A stretch of DNA of 64,000 nt from positions 1 to 64,000 of the forward strand of contig JAFAVK010000023.1 of NCBI GenBank assembly GCA_019242475.1. The letters are read 5' to 3'. Positions 43,754 to 56,423 of this stretch are shown piece by piece (position 1 is the first letter of the stretch; the number at the start of each line of letters is the position of its first letter). Under the pieces are notes generated by a model that saw only the letters and a program-made list of their open reading frames with translations, had not been told where the DNA came from and did no database searches. Origin of the DNA: Acidobacteriota bacterium. GTDB taxonomy: Bacteria; Acidobacteriota; Blastocatellia; Pyrinomonadales; Pyrinomonadaceae. The position numbers and the translations under genes are program-made.

Positions 43754-43771
43754 CAAGAACTCCTTAAATCT

Positions 43772-44845
43772 TCATAAAGCCGTGTAGCGTTGTTGCCTTC
43801 TTAAGAGCCAGAGAAAGACCGGGCCGCCGGCGAGCGCCGTGATGGCGCCGACGGGCAGCTCGCCCGCGCCGAGGGCCGTGCGCGCGACCGCGTCGGCCAG
43901 CATCAGGAAGGCCGCGCCGAGCACGAACGAGCAGGGCATCACGACGCGCACGTCCTCGCCGAACAGCAGCCGCACGGCGTGCGGGACGATCAGGCCGACG
44001 AAGCCGATGGTGCCGCCGACCGCCACCGTCACCCCTACGATCAGGGACGAAGCGACGTAGACGAGCCGCTCGCTGCGGCGGACGTTGACGCCGAGGCTCT
44101 GCGCCGTCTCCTCGTCCACGGCCAGGAGGTGCAGGTCGCGCGCCAGCAGCAGCAGCACGACCCAGCTCGGCACGAGGAAGAAGAGCATCAGCCGGATTTG
44201 GTCGAAGCCGACCACGTCCAGACTCCCGATAGTCCAGCGGAGGATTTGCAGCGCGCGCGAGTAGTCGGCGAAGTACTGTATGACGACGACGCCGGCCGCC
44301 GCCACCGTGTTCATCACGACGCCCGCCAGCAGGAGCGCGCCCGGCAAGACGGTCGCGCCCGTGCGCGCGAGGCGGTAGACCACGACCACGCTCAGGCACG
44401 CGCCCGCGAACGCCGCGACGAAGACGATGGGCAGCCCCGCCACCTTCGCCCCCGCCCCGAAGGCAATCGCCACGCTCGCGCCCAGTGCGCCGCCGCCCGA
44501 GACGCCGAGCGTCAAAGGCTCGGCCAGGGGGTTGCGGAACATCGCCTGCAACGCCGCGCCGACGACCCCGAGCGACGCGCCCACCACGCCCGCCATCAAC
44601 ACCCGCGGCAGGCGGAGCCCGAAGAAGAGGAAGCGCGCCCTCTCGTCCGTCCAGAGGGCCGCGAAGTCGAGCCGCTGATACCCGACCCACAGCGCCAGGA
44701 GCGTCGAGACCAGCAGCACCAGCGACAGCCAGAGCAGCGCGCGCCGCAGGCGTCGGCCTGCAATTGCGGATGGCGGGTTGCGGATGGCGGATTCGCGGGC
44801 CGGAGGCGGCCCGACTCCTTTCACCTTCGTTGCTTCGGATGACAT
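43772..44845 (-). CDS. btuC: BtuC-like cobalamin ABC permease (FecCD family)
   Basis: 357 residues from ATG 44845. FecCD permease features include AFGLRLPRVLMAGVVGASLG-like FFGLRLPRVLMAGVVGASLG, NPLAEPLTLGVSGGGALGA and GTIGFVGLIVPHAVRLLFGE, with about ten spans. The N-terminal 30 residues include ESAIRNPPSAIA, which is translated gcggatt-type heptamer repeat inserted before the first span. The gene lies between BtuD and the adenosyltransferase and belongs to the riboswitch-led B12 operon. A 350-base repeat array precedes it. Iron-siderophore transport would be the alternative, but the riboswitch argues for cobalamin. Confidence 0.9.
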   Translation of the reverse strand: MSSEATKVKGVGPPPARESAIRNPPSAIAGRRLRRALLWLSLVLLVSTLLALWVGYQRLDFAALWTDERARFLFFGLRLPRVLMAGVVGASLGVVGAALQAMFRNPLAEPLTLGVSGGGALGASVAIAFGAGAKVAGLPIVFVAAFAGACLSVVVVYRLARTGATVLPGALLLAGVVMNTVAAAGVVVIQYFADYSRALQILRWTIGSLDVVGFDQIRLMLFFLVPSWVVLLLLARDLHLLAVDEETAQSLGVNVRRSERLVYVASSLIVGVTVAVGGTIGFVGLIVPHAVRLLFGEDVRVVMPCSFVLGAAFLMLADAVARTALGAGELPVGAITALAGGPVFLWLLRRQQRYTAL

Positions 44846-44880
44846 CGTTAAGTTAAATCGGCAATCCGAATTCCGCAACG
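44758..44880. repeat. heptamer arms flanking the btuC start codon
   Basis: The words ttgcgga tggcggg ttgcgga tggcgga on the left (44764-44795) and gcaatcc gaattcc on the right (44861-44876) mirror each other, with the btuC start (44845) in the loop. The left arm is inside the coding region. Confidence 0.65.
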
Positions 44881-45188
44881 CCATTGCGACGCGACACAAC
44901 GCCATTGCGACGCATCGCAACGCTATTGTGAGGCGTCACAACGTCATTGCGACGCGACACAACACTATTGTGAGGAGACACAACGCCATTGCGAGCCGAC
45001 GCAACGCCATTGCAGGGCGACGCAACGCCATTGCGAGCCGACGCAATGGCGTTGCGTCGCCCTGCAATGCCATTACACCGCGTCGCAATGCCATTACACC
45101 GCGACGTAATAGCGTTGCGACGCGCGGTAATGCCGTTACGACGCGAGGAAATGGCATTGCGTCGGCTCGCAATGGCGTTGCGCCGTCC
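44874..45188. repeat. mirrored array of fifteen 21-base units in the B12 operon
   Basis: Fifteen units of exactly 21 bases with core CAACGCCATTGCG or its reverse complement CGCAATGGCGTTG. Units 1-8 read one way; the following units mirror them about a centre near 45038. The central arms (45015-45035 and 45042-45062) are perfectly complementary. It fills the whole gap between btuD and btuC. All frames are nearly free of stops because 21 is a multiple of three. Confidence 0.95.
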
Positions 45189-45195
45189 GTAATCA

Positions 45196-45986
45196 CTACA
45201 GTTCCGACCAGACGAAGGTGCGGCCGAAGGCGCGGCGCGCGCGGACGTGCTCGTCGCCGTAGACTTCGGCGAGCACCTCGTCGCGGAGCACTTCCGACGG
45301 GGCGCCTTCGGCCGCGACCTCGCCGAGGCGGACGGCGGAGACGCGGTCGAAGTCGGGGTCTAAGAGCGTCAGGTCGTGCGTGACGACGAGCGCGGTCATG
45401 CCCCTTTCGTCGCGCAGGCGGCGGAGGTGGCGGATGAGTCCGGCGCGGTGCTTGAGGTCGAGGGCGGCCGAGGGCTCGTCGAGCAGGAGGCACTCGGGCT
45501 CCTGCGCGAGCGCGCGCGCGAGCGCGACGAGCTGGCGCTCGCCGCCCGAGAGTTCGGTCACGGGCCGCGCTTCGAGGTGCGCGGCGTCCACGGCCGCGAG
45601 CGCCGCGCGCGCCGCGTCGAGGTCGCGGCTCGTCTCGAAACGGAGGCGCGTCGTGTAGGGGCTCCGCCCCGTCAAAACCACTTCGAGCGCGGTGAAGGGG
45701 AAGACGGTCGAGACGCCCTGCGGCACGTAGGCCACGCGCCGCGCGCGCTCCCGCGCCCCGACGCGCGCGAGCGGCACCCCGTTGAGCAGGACTTCGCCGG
45801 CCGAAGGTTTGAGCAGCCCCGCGAGCAGGCGGATGAGCGTGGACTTGCCCGACCCGTTCGCGCCGACTAAAGCGGACAGGCGCCCGCGCGCGACCGCGAC
45901 GCTCGCGCCGCGCACGACCTCCGGCTGCCCCTCTGCGTACGCGAACCGCAAGCCCCGACCTTCGATTAAAACGGCGTCGTCGTTCA

Positions 45987-45987
<1 letters not shown>
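45196..45987 (-). CDS. btuD: BtuD-like cobalamin ABC transporter ATPase
   Basis: 263 residues from ATG 45987, overlapping the btuF stop (TGATG). Walker A GANGSGKSTLIRLLAGLL (about 42-59), Q-loop VAYVPQGVSTVFPFTA, signature LSGGERQLVALARALAQ, Walker B CLLLDEPSAALDLKHR and switch VVTHD. It is a typical FecE/BtuD-family ATPase that powers uptake through BtuC. The last residues end seven bases from the 21-base array, so translation of btuC must restart 350 bases downstream. Confidence 0.93.
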
Positions 45988-49627
<3,640 letters not shown>

Positions 49628-49720
49628 CTCGAAAACTCCTCTCGCGGCGTGGGCGGGGCGACGGCGCGCGCCGCGGGAGAGAGAAAGCGTTCAACTGGGC
49701 GGAAAGAGTCCCCGGCCCTG

Positions 49721-49763
49721 AAAAAGAAAAGCCCTCGGTCTTCCGAGTGGAAGACCGAGGGCT
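49721..49763 (-). terminator. intrinsic terminator of the cobalamin riboswitch leader
   Basis: Read on the minus strand, a perfect 15-bp stem (49749-49763 with 49730-49744, 4-base loop) is followed by TTTTCTTTTT at 49730-49721. It lies about 95 bases before btuB and 230 after the aptamer, so it is the likely transcription switch. Confidence 0.85.
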
Positions 49764-49910
49764 GGCCGGATGAACTCGAATGAACCCGAAGGGGCCGGAC
49801 AAGTGCCGCCGTCCGACAAATTCGAACGACCGACGACCCGCGCTCCCGGTTCATGCCCGACGCCACTCGCCCTTTCCCGGGGCGCTTGAGCGGTCGCCTC
49901 CGTCAGAAAG

Positions 49911-49991
49911 GCCGTGAACTGTAAACCGTAAACGCTGACAAGATTAAAACGCGTCTTCTCTTGTCACGGTTTACGGTTCACCGTTTACGGC
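49911..49991. repeat. heptamer inverted repeat, gtaaacc family, between riboswitch and terminator
   Basis: The arms 49911-49940 and 49962-49991 (gtgaact gtaaacc gtaaacg words and complement) flank a 21-base spacer resembling that at 29903-29925. It lies within the btuB leader RNA, immediately after the aptamer, and would form a hairpin there. Confidence 0.88.
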
Positions 49992-49993
49992 TC

Positions 49994-50161
49994 TTGCAGG
50001 CAAGGTTTCCTGACTCCCGGCTCGGACGCGCCGCACCCGTGTGGCCTTCCCCGAACTCGTCGAGTGACCTCTGACTGGCAGAAGAGGGTGCGTCACGAAT
50101 CGCCGGTACACAGTGGCGGGAACCGTGCGGGCTTTGCACCCGACTTCCCTTTGAACCTGCG
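49994..50161 (-). ncRNA. cobalamin riboswitch
   Basis: On the minus strand the conserved blocks appear in order: GCAGG (P1 5' strand), GGGAAGTCGGGTGCAAAGCC, CGGTTCCCGCCACTGTG (the B12 box), CCAGTCAGAG, GAGCCGGGAGTCAGGAAACC and CCTTGCCTGC closing P1. This is the standard AdoCbl riboswitch layout at normal length. Binding of adenosylcobalamin shuts off the downstream btuB operon. A short hairpin (CCGGCCCG/CGGGCCGG near 50164-50190) precedes it and may end the upstream gene. Confidence 0.95.
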
Positions 50162-50311
50162 ACGGCCGGCCCGAGATTGCACGGGCCGGAACAGCGATGA
50201 AACTTGAAGTTGAAAGAGCTGGTGCCCGGACTTCTCCGTCTTCGACTGTGGCCGGGCTTGAGGGGAGACACGCTAACACCGCGGGCGGGCAGGGTCAAGC
50301 GCGTCGGGTCT

Positions 50312-50941
50312 TTAAGGACGGCGCCACTCGGTGCCGTCGTCGTAGAGGACGCGGACGAGGACGACCCTCTCTTCGAGGCCGTCGCGCTCCTTGCGGCCGA
50401 GGTCGTAGGCGCTGACGCGCAGCGCGGGCGGCGTCGGGATGAAGAAGGAGAACTCGCGCCCCTTGCCCGGGCCGACGCGCTCGGCGCTCGTGAACTGGTG
50501 GCGGCCGACCTCCTCGCGCGTCGCCGCGTCGGTGAAGACGTAGTCCCAGTCGATCTCCCTGACCGCCTTCGCCGACTCGTTCCTGACCGAGACCTTGTAG
50601 CGGAAGCCGTAGCGCGCCGGCCCCTTGTCTTTGCGCGCGGCCTGGACGATGGCCGCGTCGGCGCGCGCCTCGCGCCGGACGCGGTCAACTTCGGCGCCGC
50701 CCGAGCGCTTGGCGTCGTCGATGCGCTTCTCGTTGCGCGCGCGCAGGCGCATCTCGTCGAAGTTCTCGACGGGGCCGCCGAAGGGGTCGCGCTCCCAGTT
50801 GATGCGCTCCTTGTCCCAGCTGAACTTGACGACCGCGACGCCTGGGGCGGACGGCGGCGGTTGAGTCTGCTGCCGGCGCGCCTGCGCGGCCGGCGCGGCG
50901 GCGAGGGCGAGGAGGAGGAGGAGGAGAGCCTTTGCTTTCAT
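50312..50941 (-). CDS. secreted protein of unknown function
   Basis: 209 residues with a signal peptide (KAKALLLLLLALAAAPAAQA). The mature part is basic and charged (MRLRARNEKRIDDAKRSG, about 62-79) followed by a beta domain: YGFRYKVSVRNESAKAVREIDWDYVF in pieces, GRHQFTSAERVGPGKGREFSF and LVRVLYDDGTEWRR. This looks like an Ig-like/FxLYD-type domain. It is upstream of the B12 riboswitch on the same strand but separated by a hairpin. Function unknown. Confidence 0.7.
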   Translation of the reverse strand: MKAKALLLLLLALAAAPAAQARRQQTQPPPSAPGVAVVKFSWDKERINWERDPFGGPVENFDEMRLRARNEKRIDDAKRSGGAEVDRVRREARADAAIVQAARKDKGPARYGFRYKVSVRNESAKAVREIDWDYVFTDAATREEVGRHQFTSAERVGPGKGREFSFFIPTPPALRVSAYDLGRKERDGLEERVVLVRVLYDDGTEWRRP

Positions 50942-51060
50942 CGTCAGTCCCTCCTTTAAACGTCAAGGCGCTGCGGACTCGGTCGGTGCGGGGAAGTTGG
51001 CTAAGGTCAGGATACTACCGGGCTCGGCCGCGCGTGAAGTCCCGCGCGCGGCGGAAAGGG

Positions 51061-51098
51061 AAGGGGGCGGGGTCTCCGCACAGAGACCCCGCCCCCTT
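51061..51098. terminator. 16-bp hairpin between two minus-strand genes
   Basis: The arms 51061-51076 and 51083-51098 are perfectly complementary, with a 6-base loop and G5/C5 runs. It lies 16 bases after the Oar-like receptor stop. Confidence 0.8.
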
Positions 51099-51113
51099 GT
51101 CGTTAACGGCGGC

Positions 51114-54100
51114 TTAGAAAATGTAGCGCAGGCCGACGATGATGCGGCGGTTGCCGCCGTCGGTGCCCCACTGGTTCAGGAAGCCGGAGTTGGTGACGAC
51201 CGACTGCGGCGTGCCGAAGTCGCGCGTGTTCGTCACGTCGAAGAAGTCTGCGCGAATCTGGAGCTTCTGCGTCTCGCTGATGCGCGTGTTCTTGACGATG
51301 CCGAAGTCCATGTTGTTGATGCCGTCGGCGCGCAGGATGTTGCGGCCGGCGTTGCCGACGCGCTCGCAGACCTGCGCGGCGCCCGCGCCCGTGCACTGGA
51401 GCGTACGGAAGAGCGCGTTGCCGTTGGCGTTGACCGCGCCGCGCAGCGCGAACAGCTCCTCGACCGACATGTGCGCGAGGTCGAGGCTGGTGATGACGTT
51501 CGGGCGCGTGGCGATGCCGATGGCCGAGGCCAGGCCGCCGAGCGTGCCCGTCGGGTCGGTGCCGTTCAGGGGCGAGAAGGGCGCGCCCGACTGGAAGTTC
51601 AGGAAGCCGTTGAACTGCCAGCCGCCCACGAAGTGGCCGACGAAGCCCTTCTGGTTCTGGAACCACGGCAGCTCGTAGACGAAGTTGCCGGCGAGCCTGA
51701 GCGGCCGGTCGTAAGACGAACGGCCGCGGTCGGCCGCGCGGTTGTACGGGTCTTGCGCCAGCGCGATCTCGGCGTTCGAGTTGTTGAAGATCTCCGACAT
51801 CGTGTCGATGTAGCTGCTCCACGTGAAGTGGAGGCCGCCCGAGAAGCCGCGCGAGAGGCGCTTCTCCAGGCTGGTCTGCATCGAGTGGTAGATGGAGCTG
51901 CCGGAGTTGGCGCGCAGGCGGATGGGGCCGGTGGTCGGGTCAACGCGCACCGCTGGCACCGCGGTGTTGGTGGCCCCCGCGACGCGGAAGGCGACCGGGT
52001 TGCCGTCGATGCTCTCGAAGAGCCCGTTGCCCTTCGACCCGACGTAGCCGACGCGCATCACGATGTCGCGCGTCAGCTCGCGCTGGATTTCGAGGCTGAA
52101 CGAGTCGTAGGTCGGCGCGTGGAAGTCGGGCGTGACCTGAGTGCGGGTGAACGTCGCCGGGTTGACGGGAAGCGTCTTGTAGGTGGCGAAGGCGTTCGGC
52201 ACGTTCGTCAGGTTGAAGGCCGCGACGAACGGGAAGCTGCTCCAGATGTTGAGCGCGATGTTGGTGAAGGCGTAGTCGTGCGTGCGCGCGTAGCCGCCGC
52301 GCAGCACGAGCTTGTCGCCGCCGGCCAGCCAGCCGAGCGGGCCGTGCTCGACGCGCGGGTTCCAGTTAAAGCCCAACCGCGGCTCAAGGTTGTTCTTGTC
52401 CTTCGGCGGGATGGGCGTGACGCGGTAGCGCGGGTCGTTGCCCGAGGCCGCCAGCACCGGCGCGTTGAAATCGACGAGGTCGGCGATGGGCTGGCCCGGC
52501 AGCTCGTAGCGCAGCCCGTAGGTCAGCGTGAAGTTCGGCTTAATCTTCCACTCGTCCTGGCCGTAGAAGAAGAAGTCGTGCCAGTCGAGGTGGAGCACGC
52601 GGGCGACGCCCGGCAGGTCGCGGTTGATCTGGACGTTGGCCGTGTCGTTGACGAAGTTGTTCAGGTTCGCGTAGACGAGGTGGCCGCGCGTCGTCGGCTT
52701 GAACAACTGGTGGAGCTGGCTGCGGTGGATGTCGGCGCCGAACTTGAGGGCGTGGTCGCCCATCGCGTAGGAGATGTTGTCCTGGAGCTGGTAGGTGTTG
52801 CGGATCGAGTTCTGCGGGAGGTTCGCCGCGAGCCCGATGGCCGTGCGCGTCGCGCCCGCGTTCAGCCCCTGGAGGCCGAGCGAGGTGATCTGGATCGAGG
52901 GGATGGCCTCGGCGCGGAGGTCGGAGGCGACGCTGGCGCTCGCGGCGCGCAGGAAGGCGGCGCGCCCCTCGTTGACGAGGCGCGGGCCGAGCACGCTCGT
53001 CAGGGAGATGTTGACGCCCTGGTTGCGCGAGACGTTAGACGACTCGTAGCCCGGCGGCGTGGACTGCCCCGACCCGGAGGTGTCCTGATCCTGGTAGATG
53101 TAGCGCCCCATCAAGGTCTCGTTGGGGTTGAAGCGGTGGTCGAAGCGGATCGAGGTCTGCCAGTCGTTGAAGATGAAGCTGCTCGACCCGGTCAGCTCGC
53201 CGAGGGGGACGGCGGTCGTGACGCCGCCCACGGTGAACGTCTCCGACGAGCCGTTGGCGCGCTGGGCGGCGGGCAGGAAGTTGAGGAGCGCCTGCACCTG
53301 CGGGCGGCTGCCCACCTGCTGCTGGAGGATGGCGCGGCCGGCGTCGGTCGGCACGCCCGAGACGGTCACGCCCTGGCCGAGGCGGCGATCCCACCAGCGC
53401 TGGATCGAGAAGAAGAAGAAGGTGCGATCCTTGCCCGAGATGTAAGCCTTGCCCGGGCCTTCGCCGAAGCGGGGCAGGTGGAGCGGGCCGCCGAACGTGC
53501 CGCCGAGCTGGTTCTCGATGCGGAACGGCGCCTTGCGCAGCGAGTCGGTGCGCGAGTGGTTGCAGAAGCCCGCGGCCTTGTTCAGGTTGCTGCACGCGTT
53601 CAGAGAGTTGTCGTTGTGGAACCAGAAGCCGGTGCCGTGGTAGGCGTTGGTGCCGGCCTTGGTGATGGCGTTGAAGACCGAGGAGGAGTTGCGGCCGAAC
53701 TCGGCGGTGAACTGATTGGTGACGAGGCGCACCTCCTGGATGAGGTCGGGGTTGTTGAGGCCGACGACCGCGCCGGCGACGCCGAAGTCGTTGTTGTCCT
53801 GGCCGTCGATGAGGAAGTTGTTCGAGCGCAGGCGGCCGCCGTTGGCCGAGTAGTTGATGCCGTTGGTGAACTGCGACTGGTTCGACTGCAACTGGCTGAT
53901 GCCCGCGGCCGAGAGCGCGACGTTGTAGACGTTGCGGTTCGTCGCCAGCGGCAGCTCGGACAGGCGGCGGTCGTCGAAGCGCGTGCCGACCTCGGCGGTC
54001 GCCGTGTTGAGCAGCGAGGCGTTCTCCGTCACGTTGACGACGGCCTCGACGCCGGCCGGCTTCATCTCGGCGGTGACGACGGCGTCCTGGTTGAGCAGCA

Positions 54101-54389
54101 GCTCGACGCCCGTCTGGACGTACTTGGCGAAGTTCACGGCCTCGACCGTGATCTCGTAGTGGCCGACCGGCATGCTGGTGAGCCGGTAGCGACCGTCGCT
54201 GTCACTCTGCGCCGTGCGCGTCGTGTTGGTCTCGACGTGGCGGGCGGTGACGGTGGCGCCGGCGATGGCGGCCCCCTTCTCGTCCTGCACGGTGCCCGAG
54301 AGCGTGCCGGTCGTCTGTGCGGCCGCGGGCAGGGCGAAGACGAAGAGCAGGGCGCTGAGCACGAGCAGGGATGTCGTGGCTCTCTTCAT
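51114..54389 (-). CDS. Oar-like TonB-dependent receptor with carboxypeptidase-regulatory domain
   Basis: 1091 residues from ATG 54389, with AGGAGG 8 bases upstream. A signal peptide (ATTSLLVLSALLFVFALPAA) precedes a regulatory-like domain (SGTVQDEKGAAIAGATVTAR ... LTSMPVGHYEITVEA), a plug (LPLATNRNVYNVALSAAG, LIDGQDNNDFGVAGAVVG, VTNQFTAEFGRNSSSVFNAI) and a long barrel ending RRIIVGLRYIF. These Oar-type receptors are highly expanded in Acidobacteriota and are thought to take up peptides or polymers or carry surface signals. The ligand is unknown. It is monocistronic. Confidence 0.93.
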   Translation of the reverse strand: MKRATTSLLVLSALLFVFALPAAAQTTGTLSGTVQDEKGAAIAGATVTARHVETNTTRTAQSDSDGRYRLTSMPVGHYEITVEAVNFAKYVQTGVELLLNQDAVVTAEMKPAGVEAVVNVTENASLLNTATAEVGTRFDDRRLSELPLATNRNVYNVALSAAGISQLQSNQSQFTNGINYSANGGRLRSNNFLIDGQDNNDFGVAGAVVGLNNPDLIQEVRLVTNQFTAEFGRNSSSVFNAITKAGTNAYHGTGFWFHNDNSLNACSNLNKAAGFCNHSRTDSLRKAPFRIENQLGGTFGGPLHLPRFGEGPGKAYISGKDRTFFFFSIQRWWDRRLGQGVTVSGVPTDAGRAILQQQVGSRPQVQALLNFLPAAQRANGSSETFTVGGVTTAVPLGELTGSSSFIFNDWQTSIRFDHRFNPNETLMGRYIYQDQDTSGSGQSTPPGYESSNVSRNQGVNISLTSVLGPRLVNEGRAAFLRAASASVASDLRAEAIPSIQITSLGLQGLNAGATRTAIGLAANLPQNSIRNTYQLQDNISYAMGDHALKFGADIHRSQLHQLFKPTTRGHLVYANLNNFVNDTANVQINRDLPGVARVLHLDWHDFFFYGQDEWKIKPNFTLTYGLRYELPGQPIADLVDFNAPVLAASGNDPRYRVTPIPPKDKNNLEPRLGFNWNPRVEHGPLGWLAGGDKLVLRGGYARTHDYAFTNIALNIWSSFPFVAAFNLTNVPNAFATYKTLPVNPATFTRTQVTPDFHAPTYDSFSLEIQRELTRDIVMRVGYVGSKGNGLFESIDGNPVAFRVAGATNTAVPAVRVDPTTGPIRLRANSGSSIYHSMQTSLEKRLSRGFSGGLHFTWSSYIDTMSEIFNNSNAEIALAQDPYNRAADRGRSSYDRPLRLAGNFVYELPWFQNQKGFVGHFVGGWQFNGFLNFQSGAPFSPLNGTDPTGTLGGLASAIGIATRPNVITSLDLAHMSVEELFALRGAVNANGNALFRTLQCTGAGAAQVCERVGNAGRNILRADGINNMDFGIVKNTRISETQKLQIRADFFDVTNTRDFGTPQSVVTNSGFLNQWGTDGGNRRIIVGLRYIF

Positions 54390-54733
54390 GTTGCTAATCC
54401 TCCTGGGGGTTTGGGAATTATCTTGCGACCGGTAGCCGTACCCTGGCGCCCGGCCGCGTGGGCTTGGAGACTTAATTCCGCGCGAAGGATATAAAGAGAA
54501 GGCGGGGCGGCCGCGGCCGTCCCGAACCCGACGGATGAGATGCGTGCTATAAAGTCTCGGGCCGACGGCCCGATTTGCCATAAGGAAAGGGCCAAAGGGA
54601 AGCCCTGCTGCCGATGCGAAACCGCAGAAGCAACCGTCGTGCCCGCCGCGGCTTTGTGGGTTTTCGGGGCTTTTTGCCGGCCGGCCCGACCGAAATTCAT
54701 TTTTTTGAATGTCGGGCGCTGATTTTTCCGAAC
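54390..54733. other. 344-base divergent gap between receptor and methyltransferase
   Basis: It holds TATAAA at 54548-54553, a hairpin CGGGCC/GGCCCG at 54558-54572 and a second hairpin at 54684-54717 (GCCCGAC/GTCGGGC plus ATTCA/TGAAT around a T6 loop) just before the methyltransferase start. I see no ORF or known RNA. Promoters for both genes must be here but cannot be fixed. Confidence 0.5.
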
Positions 54734-55387
54734 ATGCGCGAAACTTCCGACCCGGCGGGCAGTCCGTCTCGGCCGCCCGTCTACGACCGCGTGGCCTCCT
54801 TCTACGACCGCTGGATGCGGCCGTGCGAGCGGGCGGGGCTCGGGCGTCTGCGCGCGCGTGCGCTGGCGGAAGTGGCGCCGGCGTTGGCGGATTCGGAGGG
54901 CGGCGGGAGGCTGCTTGAGGTCGGCGCGGGGACGGGCGGGAACTTCCCTTTCTACCCGGCGGGCGCGCGTGCGGCGTGCGTCGAGCCGAGCCGCGAGATG
55001 CTCGTGCGCGCCGCGTCGAAGCCCGAGCGCCCCGCGGGCTCGCTCCTCGCGCGCGCTTTCGCCGAAGCGTTGCCGTTCTCCACGGGGACGTTCGACGCGG
55101 CGCTGGCGACGCTCGTCTTCTGCTCGGTCGAGTCGCCGCCCCGCGGGCTCGCGGAGCTGCGGCGGGTCGTGCGCGCGGGCGGGCGCGTCGTGCTGCTCGA
55201 ACACGTCAGGCCGCGCGGCGCGCTCGGCCGAGCCTTCGACGCGCTGAGCCTCCTGACGGTCAGGCTTTTTGACGACCACTTCAACCGGCGCACCGCGGAC
55301 GAGGCCCGCCGCGCCGGGCTCGAAGTGTTGAAGGTCGAGGACTACCTGTTCGGCGTCGTGCAGCTCATCGTCTGCCGCGTCGCCTGA
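54734..55387 (+). CDS. class I SAM-dependent methyltransferase (UbiE/phospholipid type)
   Basis: 217 residues from ATG 54734. Motifs: PVYDRVASFYDRWMRPCERA, motif I LLEVGAGTGGNFPFYPAG (about 56-73), VEPSREML, AEALPFSTGTFDAALATLVF and RVVRAGGRVVLLEHVRP. The VYDRVASFYD and LLEHVRP pieces resemble the methyltransferases that act on phosphatidylethanolamine or quinones. The gene ends 9 bases before the DUF72 gene, so they are probably one operon. The substrate is not known. Confidence 0.85.
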   Translation: MRETSDPAGSPSRPPVYDRVASFYDRWMRPCERAGLGRLRARALAEVAPALADSEGGGRLLEVGAGTGGNFPFYPAGARAACVEPSREMLVRAASKPERPAGSLLARAFAEALPFSTGTFDAALATLVFCSVESPPRGLAELRRVVRAGGRVVLLEHVRPRGALGRAFDALSLLTVRLFDDHFNRRTADEARRAGLEVLKVEDYLFGVVQLIVCRVA

Positions 55388-55396
55388 GAGGAAGAG

Positions 55397-56266
55397 ATGG
55401 CCGACTCCCAAACCGTTTCACATTCGCGCGTGCGGGTCGGGTGCCAGGGGTGGAACTACGAGGACTGGGTGACGCCGCCGGCCGCGGCGCGGCCCGTCTT
55501 CTACCCGCGGGGCACGCGCGCCGAGCACATGCTCGACGCCTACGCGCGCGCCTTCGACACCGTCGAGGTGGACTCGACCTTCTACGCCGCGCCGCAGGAT
55601 TCGACCTACGAGGCGTGGGCGCGGCGCGTGCCCGACGGCTTCACCTTCGCCTTGAAGCTCCCGCAGAAGATCACGCACGAGGAATCTTTAAGAGGAAGCG
55701 CGGTCGCTCCCGCGCTCGAAGAGTTCTGCCGCGGCGCGCGGCGCTTGAAGGAGAAGCTCGCCGCCGTCCTCGTCCAACTGCCGCCGCAGTTCGAGGCCAC
55801 GCGCGACAACCTGCGCGCGCTCTCGGACTTCCTCCCGCTCCTGCCCGCGGACATCCGCTTCGCCGTCGAGTTCCGCGACCCCTTCTGGTTCGAAGAGGAG
55901 CTGCTCGTGCCGCTCTCGCTGCAAAGGAACGTCTCGCTCGCACTCGTCGAAGGCCCCTGGGTCACGCGCGAGCGCGTGTGGCGCGCGGCCGCGTCGCTCC
56001 TCGACACCTCAGACCACGCCTACGTCCGCTGGATGGGCGCCCGCGACCTCACGCGCTTCGACGAGGTCGTCCGCCCGCGCGAGCTGAATTTAGAGAAGTG
56101 GGCCGCGGCCCTCGAACGGCTCCGCCAACGCGTCCCCGCCGTCTTCGCCTACTTCAGCAACTACTACGAAGGCCACGCCCCCGCCAGCGCCAACAAGCTC
56201 AAGCGCCTCCTCGGCGAGCCTATCGTGAGCCCCGAGGATTTAGAGAACCAGCCGTCTCTCTTCTAA
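55397..56266 (+). CDS. DUF72 (YecE-like) domain protein
   Basis: 289 residues. The family opens VRVGCQGWNYEDWVTPP and has VEVDSTFYAAPQDSTYEAWA, FALKLPQKITHE, ADIRFAVEFRDPFW and AYFSNYYEGHAPASANKL, the usual TIM-barrel pattern. DUF72 proteins are widespread and uncharacterised, with a likely ligand or metal pocket. It has a purine-rich ribosome site (gagaggaagag). It follows the methyltransferase closely and ends next to a heptamer repeat. Confidence 0.93.
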   Translation: MADSQTVSHSRVRVGCQGWNYEDWVTPPAAARPVFYPRGTRAEHMLDAYARAFDTVEVDSTFYAAPQDSTYEAWARRVPDGFTFALKLPQKITHEESLRGSAVAPALEEFCRGARRLKEKLAAVLVQLPPQFEATRDNLRALSDFLPLLPADIRFAVEFRDPFWFEEELLVPLSLQRNVSLALVEGPWVTRERVWRAAASLLDTSDHAYVRWMGARDLTRFDEVVRPRELNLEKWAAALERLRQRVPAVFAYFSNYYEGHAPASANKLKRLLGEPIVSPEDLENQPSLF

Positions 56267-56270
56267 GAAA

Positions 56271-56342
56271 TGATGAGTGATGAATGATGAATCCGGCCGC
56301 GTAACAATATTCATCATTCATCACTCATCATTCATCATTTTA
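56271..56342. repeat. heptamer inverted repeat, gatgaat family, copy 3
   Basis: The inner 23 bases of each arm are perfect complements; the right arm has one extra heptamer on the outside. The spacer is about 17 bases. It begins 5 bases after the DUF72 stop. Confidence 0.9.
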
Positions 56343-56423
56343 TGCTATCCTTCCCCCGCTTAACTGCCCCTAACAATCTGACGTGTAGACCATCTCTGCC
56401 AGACGAGGGAGGAGAAGACTTTG

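Noticed and set aside
44874..45188. CRISPR array
   Set aside because: Units are contiguous with no unique spacers, mirrored half-way, and there are no cas genes.
44778..45493. Long open frames through the 21-base array (NAIATRH-type heptapeptides on plus, MALRRLA-type on minus)
   Set aside because: A 21-base period keeps all frames open, no ribosome site or orthologous start is visible, and both strands are equally open. Treated as repeat, not gene.
55397..56266. Assigning DUF72 a nuclease or endonuclease role
   Set aside because: Only the barrel family is visible. No catalytic motif supports a specific reaction.
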